64,000 nt of DNA from Gammaproteobacteria bacterium (GTDB taxonomy: Bacteria; Pseudomonadota; Gammaproteobacteria; Burkholderiales; Thiobacillaceae). Every line of letters begins with the position of its first letter. The stretch's first letter is position 1. A program made the translations under genes and the position numbers. Below are positions 1-10,215 of this stretch, piece after piece. The stretch lies in contig JAHJNN010000003.1 in assembly GCA_018820765.1 (NCBI GenBank), positions 1 to 64,000 on the forward strand. The letters run 5' to 3'. The notes beneath the pieces are model-generated. The model was given only the letters and a program-made list of their open reading frames with translations, was not told the origin of the DNA and did no database searches.

Positions 1-17
1 CGCTCATTCCCGAAACC

Positions 18-136
18 CCGGAAATCGAGCCTGCCGGGCGGGCGGCAAAGAACTCGCCCCGCTTTATTTGTATTTCGAAGGTGAGCGGGGCTCAAACACC
101 TTTGCCGCTGATCCGCCCGGCAGGCTCAATTTCCGG
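18..136. repeat. Hairpin repeat element, copy 1
   Basis: Almost the whole element can fold on itself. The outer arm at 18-40 is complementary to 114-136 with one unpaired position, followed inwards by GCGGCAAAG/CTTTGCCGC and GCCCCGCT/AGCGGGGC pairings. A 30-nt block (85-114) and a 23-nt block (40-62) recur exactly, inverted, in copy 2. No protein is supported; short reading frames across it are by-products of the repeat. It may be a mobile palindromic repeat or a structured transcript end. Confidence 0.7.
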
Positions 137-287
137 CGGGACTGAGAGGGGCGACAAGTCAAAACCAGGGCGGTGATGACAGGGCGGTTTGTGTGCTTGT
201 GGAACCCCACTGCGAAGCCCTCGATCCGGTTCGCAACGGTGCTCATCGTCAAACTGGTTTTGACTTTCCTCCCCTTACAGACCCGCC

Positions 288-409
288 GAAGATCAAGTGC
301 GTCGGATGGATCAGCGGCAAAGGTGTTTGAGCCCCGCCCACAAAAAACAAATTAAAAACATCAAAGGCGGGGCGAGTTCTTTGCCGCCCACCCGACGCGC
401 TTGATCTTC
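288..409. repeat. Hairpin repeat element, copy 2 (inverted relative to copy 1)
   Basis: The outer arms 288-309 and 388-409 pair over 20 of 22 positions plus a G-U pair. The blocks at 308-337 and 367-389 match copy 1 exactly on the opposite strand. The arm sequences differ from those of copy 1, yet each copy keeps its own complementarity. The remaining DNA of 1-650 holds no gene that I can support. Confidence 0.7.
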
Positions 410-447
410 TGGAATTCGGGACTGTCGGGGGCGCCTTTTCTTGGGTT

Positions 448-475
448 ACTTTCTTTTGGCGAAGCAAAAGAAAGT
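448..475. repeat. Perfect 11-bp hairpin next to repeat copy 2
   Basis: ACTTTCTTTTG and CAAAAGAAAGT form a perfect stem around a 6-nt loop. It is A/T-rich compared with the surrounding DNA. It could be a remnant of the same repeat family or a terminator; there is no clear gene ending immediately upstream. Confidence 0.5.
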
Positions 476-588
476 GACTAGCCGCCGGGCTACCCCCGGC
501 CAACGATCAGTAGTCCCGCGAAAGCCCCAACTACTCTGCGGTGCTCCGCGCCTAACCCGCACTGGATTGCTTCGCTGAGTTTATGCCC

Positions 589-606
589 GAGGGCACACGT
601 GCCCTC
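589..606 (-). terminator. Possible terminator hairpin after the flavin oxidoreductase
   Basis: GAGGGCA and TGCCCTC form a perfect stem with a 4-nt loop, 45 bp beyond the stop of the minus-strand gene at 651. There is no T-run, so intrinsic termination is uncertain. Confidence 0.35.
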
Positions 607-650
607 AGGTGCTCGCAATGAACGGCGCCCGGGACCTGTTCAGGGCTTCC

Positions 651-1616
651 TTATAGCGCCAGTTCTTCCTTCGACTGCAGGATCGCCTGCGCCAGCCGCA
701 GACCGCTTTCCCACGCCCGCTCGACACCGACCCCGGCGATGCCGTCGCCGATCAGCGCGACCCGGTTTTCGCGGTCTCCCACCCAGAAGCCTTCGGCCGT
801 GGTTTCCGGACGCGCATGCCGCCACAGGTGGGAGGCTTCGACCTCGACCGGCCACGGCAGCCCGAGCAGGCCCATCAACGCCGAGGCGGCACGGGTGCTG
901 GCTTCCATGTCGCAGGCCTCGAGGTAGGTTTCGGCAAATTCATGGCTGCTGTGCACCGCCCACAGGCCGGCGCCATTCGAGGGCTGGCGCACCGCCAGGT
1001 CGAGCAGAGAGTCGTCGAACCGGATGACGTCCGCCGCTGGGCCGCCTTCCCAACGCATCAGGAACGACCAGACCGGGCGATAGCGCACCTCGCCCAGCCG
1101 CTCGCGCAGCAAGGGCAGCGCGTCGAGCAGGGACATGGCCTGCGGGGCGGGCACGCTGCAGATCACGCAGTCGTAATCGCCCAGCACACGGCCGTCTTCC
1201 AGGACGATCGTGCGCGGCCGCAGGGCCGTCACGCGCGACCCGGTATGCAGACGCGCATTGCCCATCACATGACGCACCAGCTGCGACGGCTCGATGGTGG
1301 GCCGGTAATGGTTCTGCAGTTGCGCCTGCGCCCACGACAGGTTGGCGCGCCCGTGCAAGACGCCGCCGCGCACCGGCGCCACCCAGCCCTGGCGCACCCA
1401 GTCGCGCAGCTGGCTGCGGAAGGGATCGCGCTTGGCCGATATGAAGGGCGAGCCGAGCGTGGCCCAGCCCTGTTCCGTGCGCCGGGTCGACATGCGTCCG
1501 CCCGCGCCGCGCGCCTTGTCGAACACGTCCACCTCCCAGCCTGCGGCGGCGAGCGTTCCCGCGCAGTGGGCGCCGGCGATACCCGCGCCGACGATGCCTG
1601 CCTTGAATGTTTTCAT
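651..1616 (-). CDS. FAD-dependent NAD(P)/amine-oxidase-like oxidoreductase
   Basis: A 321-residue soluble flavoprotein. The N-terminus has a Rossmann dinucleotide motif (GIVGAGIAGAHCAG, residues 8-21), followed by the acidic end of the second strand (DVFDKA) and a GGRMSTRR segment, the pattern of renalase-like and amine-oxidase-like flavoproteins. A C-terminal GDGIAGVGVERAW segment fits the second FAD-contacting motif. The substrate cannot be deduced. It stands alone, 135 bp downstream of the GNAT gene on the same strand, with a GAGGG ribosome site before its ATG. Confidence 0.8.
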   Translation of the reverse strand: MKTFKAGIVGAGIAGAHCAGTLAAAGWEVDVFDKARGAGGRMSTRRTEQGWATLGSPFISAKRDPFRSQLRDWVRQGWVAPVRGGVLHGRANLSWAQAQLQNHYRPTIEPSQLVRHVMGNARLHTGSRVTALRPRTIVLEDGRVLGDYDCVICSVPAPQAMSLLDALPLLRERLGEVRYRPVWSFLMRWEGGPAADVIRFDDSLLDLAVRQPSNGAGLWAVHSSHEFAETYLEACDMEASTRAASALMGLLGLPWPVEVEASHLWRHARPETTAEGFWVGDRENRVALIGDGIAGVGVERAWESGLRLAQAILQSKEELAL

Positions 1617-1751
1617 ACCGGTCTACCCTCTTGTGCCTGTGGCGGCGGCGCGCATTTCTTCGAAGCGCGTCCGCCGGATTTCAGACCGAACTCTATCAGC
1701 AAATTCTTAAATGCCGATGCAATAGCCCTGATCCGTCTAATGGTGTCACAT

Positions 1752-2180
1752 TCAGGGTAGGCGCTTCTGCATGGCGATGTGCGGGATACCGGCTTCTTCA
1801 TATTCCGCGCCGATGGCGACGAAGCCGGCGCGTGCGTAAAAATCGGCTGCGTGCGTCTGCGCACTGAGATGCAGCATCGTGTGGCCGTGCAGCCGCGCCG
1901 CCTCCACGGCGGTGGCCAGCAGGGCCCGGCCGACGCCACGGCCGCGCCGGGCCGGCAGCACCGCCATGCGGCCGATGTGACCATCGGGCAGCAATCGGGC
2001 GCAGCCGATGGCCTGCCCTGCGCCATCGAGCGCAAGCAGGTGCATCGCCCCGGCATCGTCGGCGTCCCATTCCAGATCCTCGGGCACGCCCTGCTCGTCG
2101 ATGAACACCGCGCGGCGGATGCTGGACAGCCGCGCTTCGTCGCGCGCCCAGTCGGTGATCAGGATCGTGAACTCAGGCAT
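1752..2180 (-). CDS. GNAT family N-acetyltransferase
   Basis: A 142-residue protein covering a single GNAT domain. The acetyl-CoA pyrophosphate loop is visible as RRGRGVGRALL near residues 77-87, preceded by the strand IGRMAVLP and followed by the FYARAGF segment typical of the fold. The start at 2180 was chosen because it overlaps the stop of the upstream MFS gene by 8 bp and matches the usual family N-terminus; a longer frame upstream has no family-like sequence. It is the last gene of a three-gene operon. The acceptor substrate is unknown. Confidence 0.85.
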   Translation of the reverse strand: MPEFTILITDWARDEARLSSIRRAVFIDEQGVPEDLEWDADDAGAMHLLALDGAGQAIGCARLLPDGHIGRMAVLPARRGRGVGRALLATAVEAARLHGHTMLHLSAQTHAADFYARAGFVAIGAEYEEAGIPHIAMQKRLP

Positions 2181-3468
2181 GCGCGGTCTGCAGGGTGAAG
2201 CGATGCGCGGCGCGGCGTCCGCGGTCCGCGCGAATGCCGCGCAACACCGCAAGACCGGCGACAAAATAGACGCCGGTGATCAGCAGCGCCTGGCGATGGT
2301 CGCCCGCGGTCAGCCAGCTCGCCACGCCATAGGTCAGCGGGCCGGCGATCGACGCCAGCTTCACCGCCAGGCCCCACAGGCCGAAAAACTCGGCCTGGTG
2401 CGCCGGCGGCGCCAGCAGCCCGACCATGGCGCGGCCCGCCGACTGCGAGGCGCCCATGCACAATCCGGCCAGATTGGCGGCGAGCCAGAACATGCGCTCG
2501 TCGGGCGCCGCCCACGCCAGCAACACCATCGCAATCCAGCCGACGAGCGTCAGGGCGATCGCCCGCACGTGGCCGATGCGGTCCTGCACATGGCCGAATG
2601 CAAAGGCGCCGAGTGCCGCGGTGACGTTGACCACCAGCACCAGCACGATGGTCTGCTGCGTGTCGAAATGAAACACCTGACTGGCATAGATCGCCGCGAG
2701 CGTGATGACCGCCTGGATGCCGGCCTGGTACAGCACGGTGCAGAGCAGGAAGCGCTTGAGGTCGGGCAGCTGGCTGAGATGGCCGAGGGTGTGGCGCACC
2801 TGCCGCCAGGCGTTGCGCGGGGTGTGATTGGGCTGCGGCGCGGCGCGCTCGCGCAGCATCAGGAGCGTGGGCAGGCTCGCCAGCAGGAAGATCGCGGCGG
2901 TGATCAGCATCGTCACCGGCACGAAATCGGCTGCACCCTGCCCCCGGCCCTGCGCCCAGCCGATGTAGGCGAGGCTGGCGCCGAGCGACACCAGCCCGCC
3001 GACGTAGCCCAGTGCCCAGCCCCAGCCCGAGATGCGCCCCAGTGCGCGTGGGCGGGCCAGTTCAGGCAGGAAGGCGGCGATGAGGTTCTCGCCGGTGCCG
3101 AAAAAATAGTTGGACACGATGAGCGCGGCGATCGCCAGCGCCAGCGCACCGGGGGCGGCAAAGTACAGCAAAGCGGTTGCGCCGACGCAGCCCAGCGTGG
3201 TCAGCCACAGCAGCTTTTTCTTGCCGGCGTGGGCGTCGGCCCAGGCGCCGATCAAGGGCGCGGTCAGCATCACCAGCGCGTAGGAGACCGAGAGCGCGAG
3301 CGTCCACGCGAAGGTCGCCCACGCCACGTTGCCGGCGACGACGCCGACGAAGTAGGCGCTGAACACGGCGGTGATGACGACCGTGGTGTAGCCCGAATTG
3401 GCGAAGTCGTACATCGCCCACGCCCACAATTCGCGCTTGCGCACGCCCGGCTGCAGCAGCTTTGCCAT
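2173..3468 (-). CDS. MFS transporter of the UMF1/Atg22-like family
   Basis: A 431-residue integral membrane protein with about twelve hydrophobic segments. The N-terminal motif WAWAMYDFANSGYTTVV is characteristic of the UMF1 (Atg22-like) branch of the major facilitator superfamily. The start codon overlaps the stop of the ABC transporter gene (TGATG) and the stop overlaps the GNAT start, so all three are probably translationally coupled. The transported solute is unknown; Atg22 relatives are linked to amino-acid efflux in yeast, which need not apply here. Confidence 0.85.
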   Translation of the reverse strand: MAKLLQPGVRKRELWAWAMYDFANSGYTTVVITAVFSAYFVGVVAGNVAWATFAWTLALSVSYALVMLTAPLIGAWADAHAGKKKLLWLTTLGCVGATALLYFAAPGALALAIAALIVSNYFFGTGENLIAAFLPELARPRALGRISGWGWALGYVGGLVSLGASLAYIGWAQGRGQGAADFVPVTMLITAAIFLLASLPTLLMLRERAAPQPNHTPRNAWRQVRHTLGHLSQLPDLKRFLLCTVLYQAGIQAVITLAAIYASQVFHFDTQQTIVLVLVVNVTAALGAFAFGHVQDRIGHVRAIALTLVGWIAMVLLAWAAPDERMFWLAANLAGLCMGASQSAGRAMVGLLAPPAHQAEFFGLWGLAVKLASIAGPLTYGVASWLTAGDHRQALLITGVYFVAGLAVLRGIRADRGRRAAHRFTLQTAHA

Positions 3469-5264
3469 CAGGCGGTCTCGTCCTCGGCCTGCTGTTGCAG
3501 CGCCCACATGTGGGCGTACACGCCGTCCTGCGCCAGCAGGTCGGGATGGCGTCCGCGCTCGACGATGCGGCCGCCTTCCATCACCAGGATTTCGTCGGCC
3601 TCGACCACGGTGGACAGCCGGTGCGCGATGATGAGGCTGGTGCGGCTGCGGGCGATTTCCAGCAGCTCGGCCTGGATCGCCTTTTCGGTCTTGGTGTCGA
3701 GCGCGGAAGTTGCCTCGTCGAGAATGAGGATGGACGGATTCTTCAGCAGGGTGCGCGCAATCGCGACGCGCTGCTTCTCGCCGCCGGAGAGCTTCAAGCC
3801 GCGTTCGCCCACCACCGTATCCCAGCCCTGCGGCAGGCTTTCGATGAAGTGCAGGATGTGCGCGGCGCGCGCGGCCTCGATCACTTCGCCGCGGCTGGCG
3901 TCGGGGCGGCCGTAGGCGATGTTGTAGTAGATGCTGTCGTTGAACAGCACGGTGTCCTGCGGCACCACACCGATGGCGGCGCGCAGGCTGTCCTGCGTGA
4001 CGTGGCGGATGTCCTGGCCGTCGATGGCGATGCTGCCGGCGCCGACGTCGTAGAAGCGGAATAGCAGCCGCGCCAGCGTCGACTTGCCGGCGCCGCTGGA
4101 GCCCACCGCCGCCACCGTCTTGCCGGCCGGGATGGTGAAGCTGACGTCGTGCAGGATCGGCCGGTCGGGGTTGTAGGCGAAGCTGACATGATCGAACTTC
4201 ACCTCGCCGGCGATGACGTCGAGTTCGCGCGCGTCGGCCTTGTCCTCGACCTCGCGCGGCCGCTGCATCAACGCGAACATGCGTTCGACGTCGGTGATCG
4301 ATTCCTTGATCTGGCGGTACATCACGCCGAGGAAGCTCAGCGGCTGGAACATCTGCAGCAGGAAGGCGTTGACCATCACCAAGTCGCCCAGGGTCAGCGT
4401 GCCGTCGACCACGCCGGCGGCGGCGCGCAGCACCATGAGCGTCACGCCGATGGCGATCACCCCGGCCTGCGCGGCGTTCAGCATCCCCAGCGAGCGCTGC
4501 GATTTCAGCGCCATGTCCTCCCATTCGACCAGGCTGCTGTCGTAACGCCGCGCCTCGTATTTCTCGTTGCCGAAATACTTCACCGTCTCGTAGTTCAGCA
4601 GGCTGTCGATGGCGCGGCCGTAGGCTTCGGAATCGAGCGTGTTGGCGCGGCGCACGAACTGGGTGCGCCATTCGGTGATGGTGACGGTGAAGCCGATGTA
4701 GGCCGCCAGCGTCACCAGTGTCAGCACGCCGAACACCCAGTCGAGCTTGACGAACAGGATGCCGGCGACCATCAGGATTTCCAGCACCGTCGGGGTGATG
4801 CGGAACAGCAGATAGCCGACCAGGCTGGACAGCGCCTTCGAGCCGCGCTCGATGTCGCGCGTGATGCCACCGGTCTGCCGTTCCAGATGGAAGCGCAGCG
4901 ACAGCGCGTGCAGGTGCTTGAACACCGCCATGCTGATGCGGCGCATCGCGCGCTGCGTGACCTTGGCGAAGATCACGTCGCGCAGGTCGGCAAAGGTGGT
5001 GCTGGCGAAGCGCAGCACGCCGTAGCCGAGAATCAGCGCCAGCGGCAGCACCAGTTCGGGACGCGGCTGGTCGAGTGCGTCGATGATCTCCTTCAGCACC
5101 AGCGGCACCGCCACCGAGGCCAGCTTGGCGCCGACCAACAGCGCCAGCGCCAGCAGTACGCGGGCACGGAATTCCCACAGATAGGGAAACAGGCGGCCGA
5201 GGGAACGCAGGCTGGGGTCGCCGGGCGGCGGCGGCGCGGTATGGGAATGGACGGCTGGATGCAT
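3468..5264 (-). CDS. ABC exporter, ATM1/heavy-metal type (fused permease and ATPase)
   Basis: A 598-residue half-transporter that would act as a dimer in the inner membrane. The N-terminal part (about residues 30-320) has six membrane helices; the C-terminal ATPase carries Walker A GSSGAGKST (about 387-395), the signature LSGGEKQR (about 490), Walker B ILILDEATSALD and the switch His in IIAHRLS. Overall sequence resembles the Atm1 family, whose members export glutathione-linked metals or Fe-S precursors. It is the first gene of the operon with the MFS and GNAT genes. The substrate is inferred only from family. Confidence 0.88.
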   Translation of the reverse strand: MHPAVHSHTAPPPPGDPSLRSLGRLFPYLWEFRARVLLALALLVGAKLASVAVPLVLKEIIDALDQPRPELVLPLALILGYGVLRFASTTFADLRDVIFAKVTQRAMRRISMAVFKHLHALSLRFHLERQTGGITRDIERGSKALSSLVGYLLFRITPTVLEILMVAGILFVKLDWVFGVLTLVTLAAYIGFTVTITEWRTQFVRRANTLDSEAYGRAIDSLLNYETVKYFGNEKYEARRYDSSLVEWEDMALKSQRSLGMLNAAQAGVIAIGVTLMVLRAAAGVVDGTLTLGDLVMVNAFLLQMFQPLSFLGVMYRQIKESITDVERMFALMQRPREVEDKADARELDVIAGEVKFDHVSFAYNPDRPILHDVSFTIPAGKTVAAVGSSGAGKSTLARLLFRFYDVGAGSIAIDGQDIRHVTQDSLRAAIGVVPQDTVLFNDSIYYNIAYGRPDASRGEVIEAARAAHILHFIESLPQGWDTVVGERGLKLSGGEKQRVAIARTLLKNPSILILDEATSALDTKTEKAIQAELLEIARSRTSLIIAHRLSTVVEADEILVMEGGRIVERGRHPDLLAQDGVYAHMWALQQQAEDETA

Positions 5265-5361
5265 TAGCTTAGGGTGGCGATCAGGTCGGGTAGAATCTCA
5301 TCTTTGTTGTTCCCGATTTTACGTCCTTGCGGGGCTTTGCCGACGCGGACGGGTTGAAACC

Positions 5362-5709
5362 ATGAAACTCTACGGCATCCCCAATTGCACTACGGTGAAG
5401 AAAGCGCGCGCCTGGCTCGCCGAACACGGCCAGGACGTGCCCTTTCACGACTTCAAGAAACACGGCGTCGAGGCGGCATGGCTGCAGGACGTGGCCCGGC
5501 AAACCGGCTGGCAGGCCCTGCTGAACACGCGCGGCACCACCTGGCGCAAGCTGACGGATGCGGAGAAAGCGGCCGTCACCGACGCGTCCAGCGCGATCGC
5601 ATGCATGCTTGCGCAGCCCAGCGTGATCAAGCGGCCGGTGCTGGAACACGACGGCCGTTATCATCTCGGCTTTGCCGAAGAACAATACGAAGCCCTATTC
5701 GGAGCCTGA
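5362..5709 (+). CDS. Spx/MgsR/YffB-type ArsC-like protein
   Basis: A 115-residue thioredoxin-fold protein of the ArsC/Spx group. The N-terminus MKLYGIPNCTTVKKARAWL has one cysteine in the redox position instead of a CxxC pair, as in YffB-type proteins. Known relatives are poorly characterised; a glutathione-dependent thiol reductase role has been suggested for YffB. The gene ends 6 bp before dapE, the same neighbourhood as in many proteobacteria (yffB-dapE), which supports the assignment. Confidence 0.85.
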   Translation: MKLYGIPNCTTVKKARAWLAEHGQDVPFHDFKKHGVEAAWLQDVARQTGWQALLNTRGTTWRKLTDAEKAAVTDASSAIACMLAQPSVIKRPVLEHDGRYHLGFAEEQYEALFGA

Positions 5710-6876
<1,167 letters not shown>

Positions 6877-6887
6877 TTGTTGTCAGC

Positions 6888-7039
6888 GAGGAGCGTTGTA
6901 GAAGCACCCGCAAGGGGTAGGCCGTGGCTGTAAGCCGACAAGTCGCCAACAGCCACGCTCCGGCGCCCTCGCCGCGATTTTCGCACCGTCGCGATCTCCA
7001 CGGCATCGGCCCGAGGGCGGGCCTCCAACAACGTTCCTC
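6888..7039. repeat. Folded intergenic element (multi-stem) between dapE and prmB
   Basis: An outer arm (6888-6899 with 7028-7039, 11 of 12 paired) encloses two perfect hairpins: CGTGGCTGT/ACAGCCACG (6923-6931 with 6949-6957) and CGCCCTCG/CGAGGGCG (6964-6971 with 7012-7019, with an inner CGCGA/TCGCG stem). This could be a palindromic repeat, a terminator/attenuator or a structured leader of prmB. No known RNA family was recognised. Confidence 0.5.
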
Positions 7040-7061
7040 CGTGGACCATGGACTTTATGAA

Positions 7062-7958
7062 ATGAAACACTTCGACGACACCGAATCCCTCATCACCGTG
7101 CGCGACTGGCTGCGCTTTGCGGTGTCGCGCTTCAACGAGGCGAAACTGTTTTTCGGCCACGGCTCCGACAACGCCTTCGACGAGGCGGCCTACCTGATCC
7201 TGTACACCCTGCATCTGCCGCTCGACCGGCTGGAACCCTTTCTAGACGCCAGCCTCACGCACGGCGAATCGGAGGAGGTGCAGGCGGTGATCGAGCGCCG
7301 GGTGCGCGAGCGCATCCCTGCCGCGTATCTGACGAATGAGGCCTGGCTGGGCGCGCACCGCTTCTACGTCGACGAGCGGGTGATCGTGCCGCGTTCCTTC
7401 ATCGCCGAACTGCTGAACGAGCAACTGGCGCCGTGGGTCGAGAATCCCGAGGAAGTCGGCCATACGCTCGATCTGTGCACCGGCTCGGGCTGCCTCGCCA
7501 TCCTGGCGGCGCTGGCCTTCCCGAATGCCGGCGTCGATGCGGTGGATCTTTCAAAAGACGCGCTGGACGTCGCCGCGAAGAACGTCGCCGATTACGGCCT
7601 CGCGGATCGCATTGAATTGATTGAATCGGACCTGTTCGCGGCGCTGGACGGCCGCCGCTACGACGTCATCCTCAGCAACCCGCCCTATGTGAACGCCGAA
7701 TCGGTAGCCGCGCTGCCGCCGGAATACCAGGCGGAACCGGCGCTGGCGCTGGGGTCGGGCGAGGACGGCCTGGATGCGACGCGGCAGATTCTCGCCCACG
7801 CAAAACAACACCTCAATCCCGGCGGTCTGCTAGTGGTGGAAATCGGCCACAACCGCGACGCCCTCGAAGCCGCCTACCCCGCCCTGCCCTTCACTTGGCT
7901 CGACACCGAAGGCGGCGACCAGTTCGTCTTCATGCTGCGGCGCGAAGACCTGCCGTAA
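7062..7958 (+). CDS. prmB: Ribosomal protein L3 N5-glutamine methyltransferase
   Basis: A 298-residue class I methyltransferase of the HemK/PrmB group, which methylates a glutamine of ribosomal protein uL3. The SAM loop DLCTGSGCLAI is visible near residues 137-147 and the catalytic NPPY motif at 206-209 (SNPPYVNAES). The N-terminal helical domain MKHFDDTESLITVRDWLRF fits PrmB rather than PrmC. The ATG at 7062 was chosen because the frame upstream runs through the folded intergenic element and lacks family-like sequence. It converges with the next gene, with a 4-bp gap. Confidence 0.9.
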   Translation: MKHFDDTESLITVRDWLRFAVSRFNEAKLFFGHGSDNAFDEAAYLILYTLHLPLDRLEPFLDASLTHGESEEVQAVIERRVRERIPAAYLTNEAWLGAHRFYVDERVIVPRSFIAELLNEQLAPWVENPEEVGHTLDLCTGSGCLAILAALAFPNAGVDAVDLSKDALDVAAKNVADYGLADRIELIESDLFAALDGRRYDVILSNPPYVNAESVAALPPEYQAEPALALGSGEDGLDATRQILAHAKQHLNPGGLLVVEIGHNRDALEAAYPALPFTWLDTEGGDQFVFMLRREDLP

Positions 7959-7962
7959 CCGT

Positions 7963-10215
7963 CTAGGCGGTGCTGGCGAGCAGCGGCCGGCCGAGCATGG
8001 CCGCCAGCGCGTCCGCCGGCTGCGGCCGGCTCATCAGATAGCCCTGGCCGAATTCGCAGCCATGCTCGAGCAGGAAATCGTACTGCGCCTGCGTTTCGAT
8101 GCCTTCCGCGATGACCTCCAGTTCGAAGCCTTTTGCCAGCGCCAGTATCGTGGTGACGAGCTGGGCGTCGCCCACCAGCCCCGGAATCTTGCTGACGAAC
8201 GACTGGTCGATCTTGAGCGTGTGGAACGGCAGCTGCTTGAGATAACTCAGGCTGGAATAGCCGGTGCCGAAATCGTCGAGCGACAGCCGCACGCCCAGCT
8301 CGCGCAAGCTGTCGAGGCTGCCGCGCACCTCGTCGTTCATGATCAGCATCACGTTCTCGGTAATCTCGAGCTCCAGGCATTCCGGCGCCAGGCCGGTGCG
8401 CGACAGCGCCTGCTCGACCGATTTCACCAGGCGGCCCCCCTCGAACTGGCGGGTCGACACGTTCACCGCCAGCGTCATTCCGTCGGCCTTGCCCTGCTGC
8501 TGCCAGTCGCGCAGCTGGGCGCACGCGGCTTCCAGAACCCATTCGCCGAGCTGGATGATCAGGCCGGTGTCTTCAGCGGCGGGAATGAATGCGCCCGGCA
8601 TCACCAGGCCGCGCTCCGGGTCGTTCCAGCGCAGCAACGCCTCGACCCCGACGATCCGCCGGCTGCCGAGCGCGACGACCGGCTGGTAATGCAGAAGCAG
8701 TTCCTGGCGCTCCAGCGCCTGGCGCAGACGGGTATCGAGCGTCAGCCGTTCGATCACGCGCTCGGTCTGGCGGGCGTGATAGAACACGAAGCGGTTGCCG
8801 CCCATTTCCTTCGCCTGGTACATGGCCGTGTCGGCATGCTTGAGCAGGGTGTCGACCGAAGTCGCATCGTCCGGGTAGAGCGCGATGCCGATGCTGGCGC
8901 TGGTGTAGATCTGGGTGGAACCGATGTCGATCGGCGCGACCAGCGCATTCAACAGGCGGTTCGCCACCAGTTCGGCATCCGAGGTTTCGCCGATCTCGGA
9001 CACGATGACCACGAACTCGTCGCCGCCGAAGCGGCTCAGGTGGTCGTGCGCGCGCAGCACCCCCTGCAGCCGCCCGGCGATCTGCTGCAGCAGCAGGTCG
9101 CCGGCGCCGTGGCCCAGGCCGTCGTTGATGTTCTTCAGGCGGTCGACGTCGATGAACAGCAGGGCCAGGCGCTCCTCGCTGCCCTGCATATCCACCAGCA
9201 CCTGGTTGAGCGCAATCCCGAATCCCTCGCGGTTCGGCAGGCCGGTCAGGCCGTCGAAATAGGCGAGTTGGTTCAGATGCTGCTGCGCCTGCTTGCGCTG
9301 CTCGATCTCGGACTGCAGCTGATCGGCGCGCCGCTGCAACTCGCCGGTCTGCCGCTGCACCTGATGGCGCAGGAAACCGGCGATGGCCAGCGCCAGGACG
9401 AGCAGGCTGACGACCGTTGCCGCCGCCCAGGGCAGCCAGTGCGGAACCCGATCGGCGGGTGCGGCTTCGAGCCAGCGACGCAGCGACGCGTAGTAAGCCG
9501 ACTGCGGGTCCGCCTTGAGCGCCGCCAGACGGCGATCAAGCGCCTGCAGAAAAACCGGACTGGCATGCAGCGGTGCGGCATAGTGGACGAACACGGGATT
9601 GAACACGATGCCGGTCACCGCCAGATCCTTCTTGTTGTGCGCATGCACGGCGGCAAACACCCGGTTCACGACGCCGGCGTCGGCCCGCCCGTCGGAGATC
9701 GCCTGCAGCACCTCGGGATAGGTGTCGACGTAGACCGGGGTAAAGGCGGCGTCGAACTGCGCCGACAGGTCGAGCAGGGCCTGGCTGTGCGTGCTGCTGC
9801 GCATCAGCGCGACCCGCTTGCCCTTGAGGTCGGGCAGCGATTCGATCCTGGCCCCGGCATGGCGGAACACCATCCCCCAGTTGCCGATCAGGCTCTGCTG
9901 GCTGAACTGGAAACGCTTGGCGCGCTCGTCGCTGTAGCCGATGCCGACGAGCAGGTCGATGGTGCCCCGGTCCAGCTGTTCCATCAGCGTGTCGAAAGCG
10001 GCGGGAACGTAGGTGACCTGCCAGCCTTCCCGTTCGGCCACCCAGCGCACCATGTCGATTGCGATGCCTTCGGGCAAGGCGTCAGGAGGCGCACTGACGA
10101 TCGGCGGGTTCTCGAACACGCCGATTCGCACCATGGTGCGATCCTGCGCAGCCCATGCCAGCGAACAGGTCGCCAGCCAGAACAGTCCGACCCACAATAG
10201 ATTCCGGTACCCCAC
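7963..10215 (-). CDS. Periplasmic-sensor GGDEF/EAL protein (cyclic-di-GMP turnover)
   Basis: About 750 residues. A signal peptide (residues 1-20, ending CSLAWA) is followed by a bacterial extracellular solute-binding type 3 domain (about 27-250), one membrane helix (about 260-280), a coiled-coil linker, a GGDEF domain with intact GGDEF near 396, and an EAL domain with intact EALLRW near 523 and DDFGTGYSSL. It probably senses a periplasmic small molecule and makes or breaks cyclic-di-GMP. The GTG start at 10215 was chosen because it places the signal peptide at the N-terminus and has AAGGA upstream. Confidence 0.88.
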   Translation of the reverse strand: MGYRNLLWVGLFWLATCSLAWAAQDRTMVRIGVFENPPIVSAPPDALPEGIAIDMVRWVAEREGWQVTYVPAAFDTLMEQLDRGTIDLLVGIGYSDERAKRFQFSQQSLIGNWGMVFRHAGARIESLPDLKGKRVALMRSSTHSQALLDLSAQFDAAFTPVYVDTYPEVLQAISDGRADAGVVNRVFAAVHAHNKKDLAVTGIVFNPVFVHYAAPLHASPVFLQALDRRLAALKADPQSAYYASLRRWLEAAPADRVPHWLPWAAATVVSLLVLALAIAGFLRHQVQRQTGELQRRADQLQSEIEQRKQAQQHLNQLAYFDGLTGLPNREGFGIALNQVLVDMQGSEERLALLFIDVDRLKNINDGLGHGAGDLLLQQIAGRLQGVLRAHDHLSRFGGDEFVVIVSEIGETSDAELVANRLLNALVAPIDIGSTQIYTSASIGIALYPDDATSVDTLLKHADTAMYQAKEMGGNRFVFYHARQTERVIERLTLDTRLRQALERQELLLHYQPVVALGSRRIVGVEALLRWNDPERGLVMPGAFIPAAEDTGLIIQLGEWVLEAACAQLRDWQQQGKADGMTLAVNVSTRQFEGGRLVKSVEQALSRTGLAPECLELEITENVMLIMNDEVRGSLDSLRELGVRLSLDDFGTGYSSLSYLKQLPFHTLKIDQSFVSKIPGLVGDAQLVTTILALAKGFELEVIAEGIETQAQYDFLLEHGCEFGQGYLMSRPQPADALAAMLGRPLLASTA

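Noticed and set aside
64-503. Short frames encoding a shared SAAKVFEP-type peptide on both strands
   Set aside because: They are translations of the two inverted hairpin repeats; the similarity is of the DNA element, with no ribosome sites or protein-like conservation.
2008-3915. 635-residue open frame on the plus strand
   Set aside because: Lies antisense to the MFS, GNAT and ABC genes, which have clear motifs; it is rich in Gln, His and Arg as expected from the reverse frame of GC-rich coding DNA.
2173-5178. 1001-residue frame apparently fusing an unknown domain to the MFS transporter
   Set aside because: The N-terminal 570 residues are an out-of-frame reading of the ABC transporter gene; the MFS protein has its own start at 3468.
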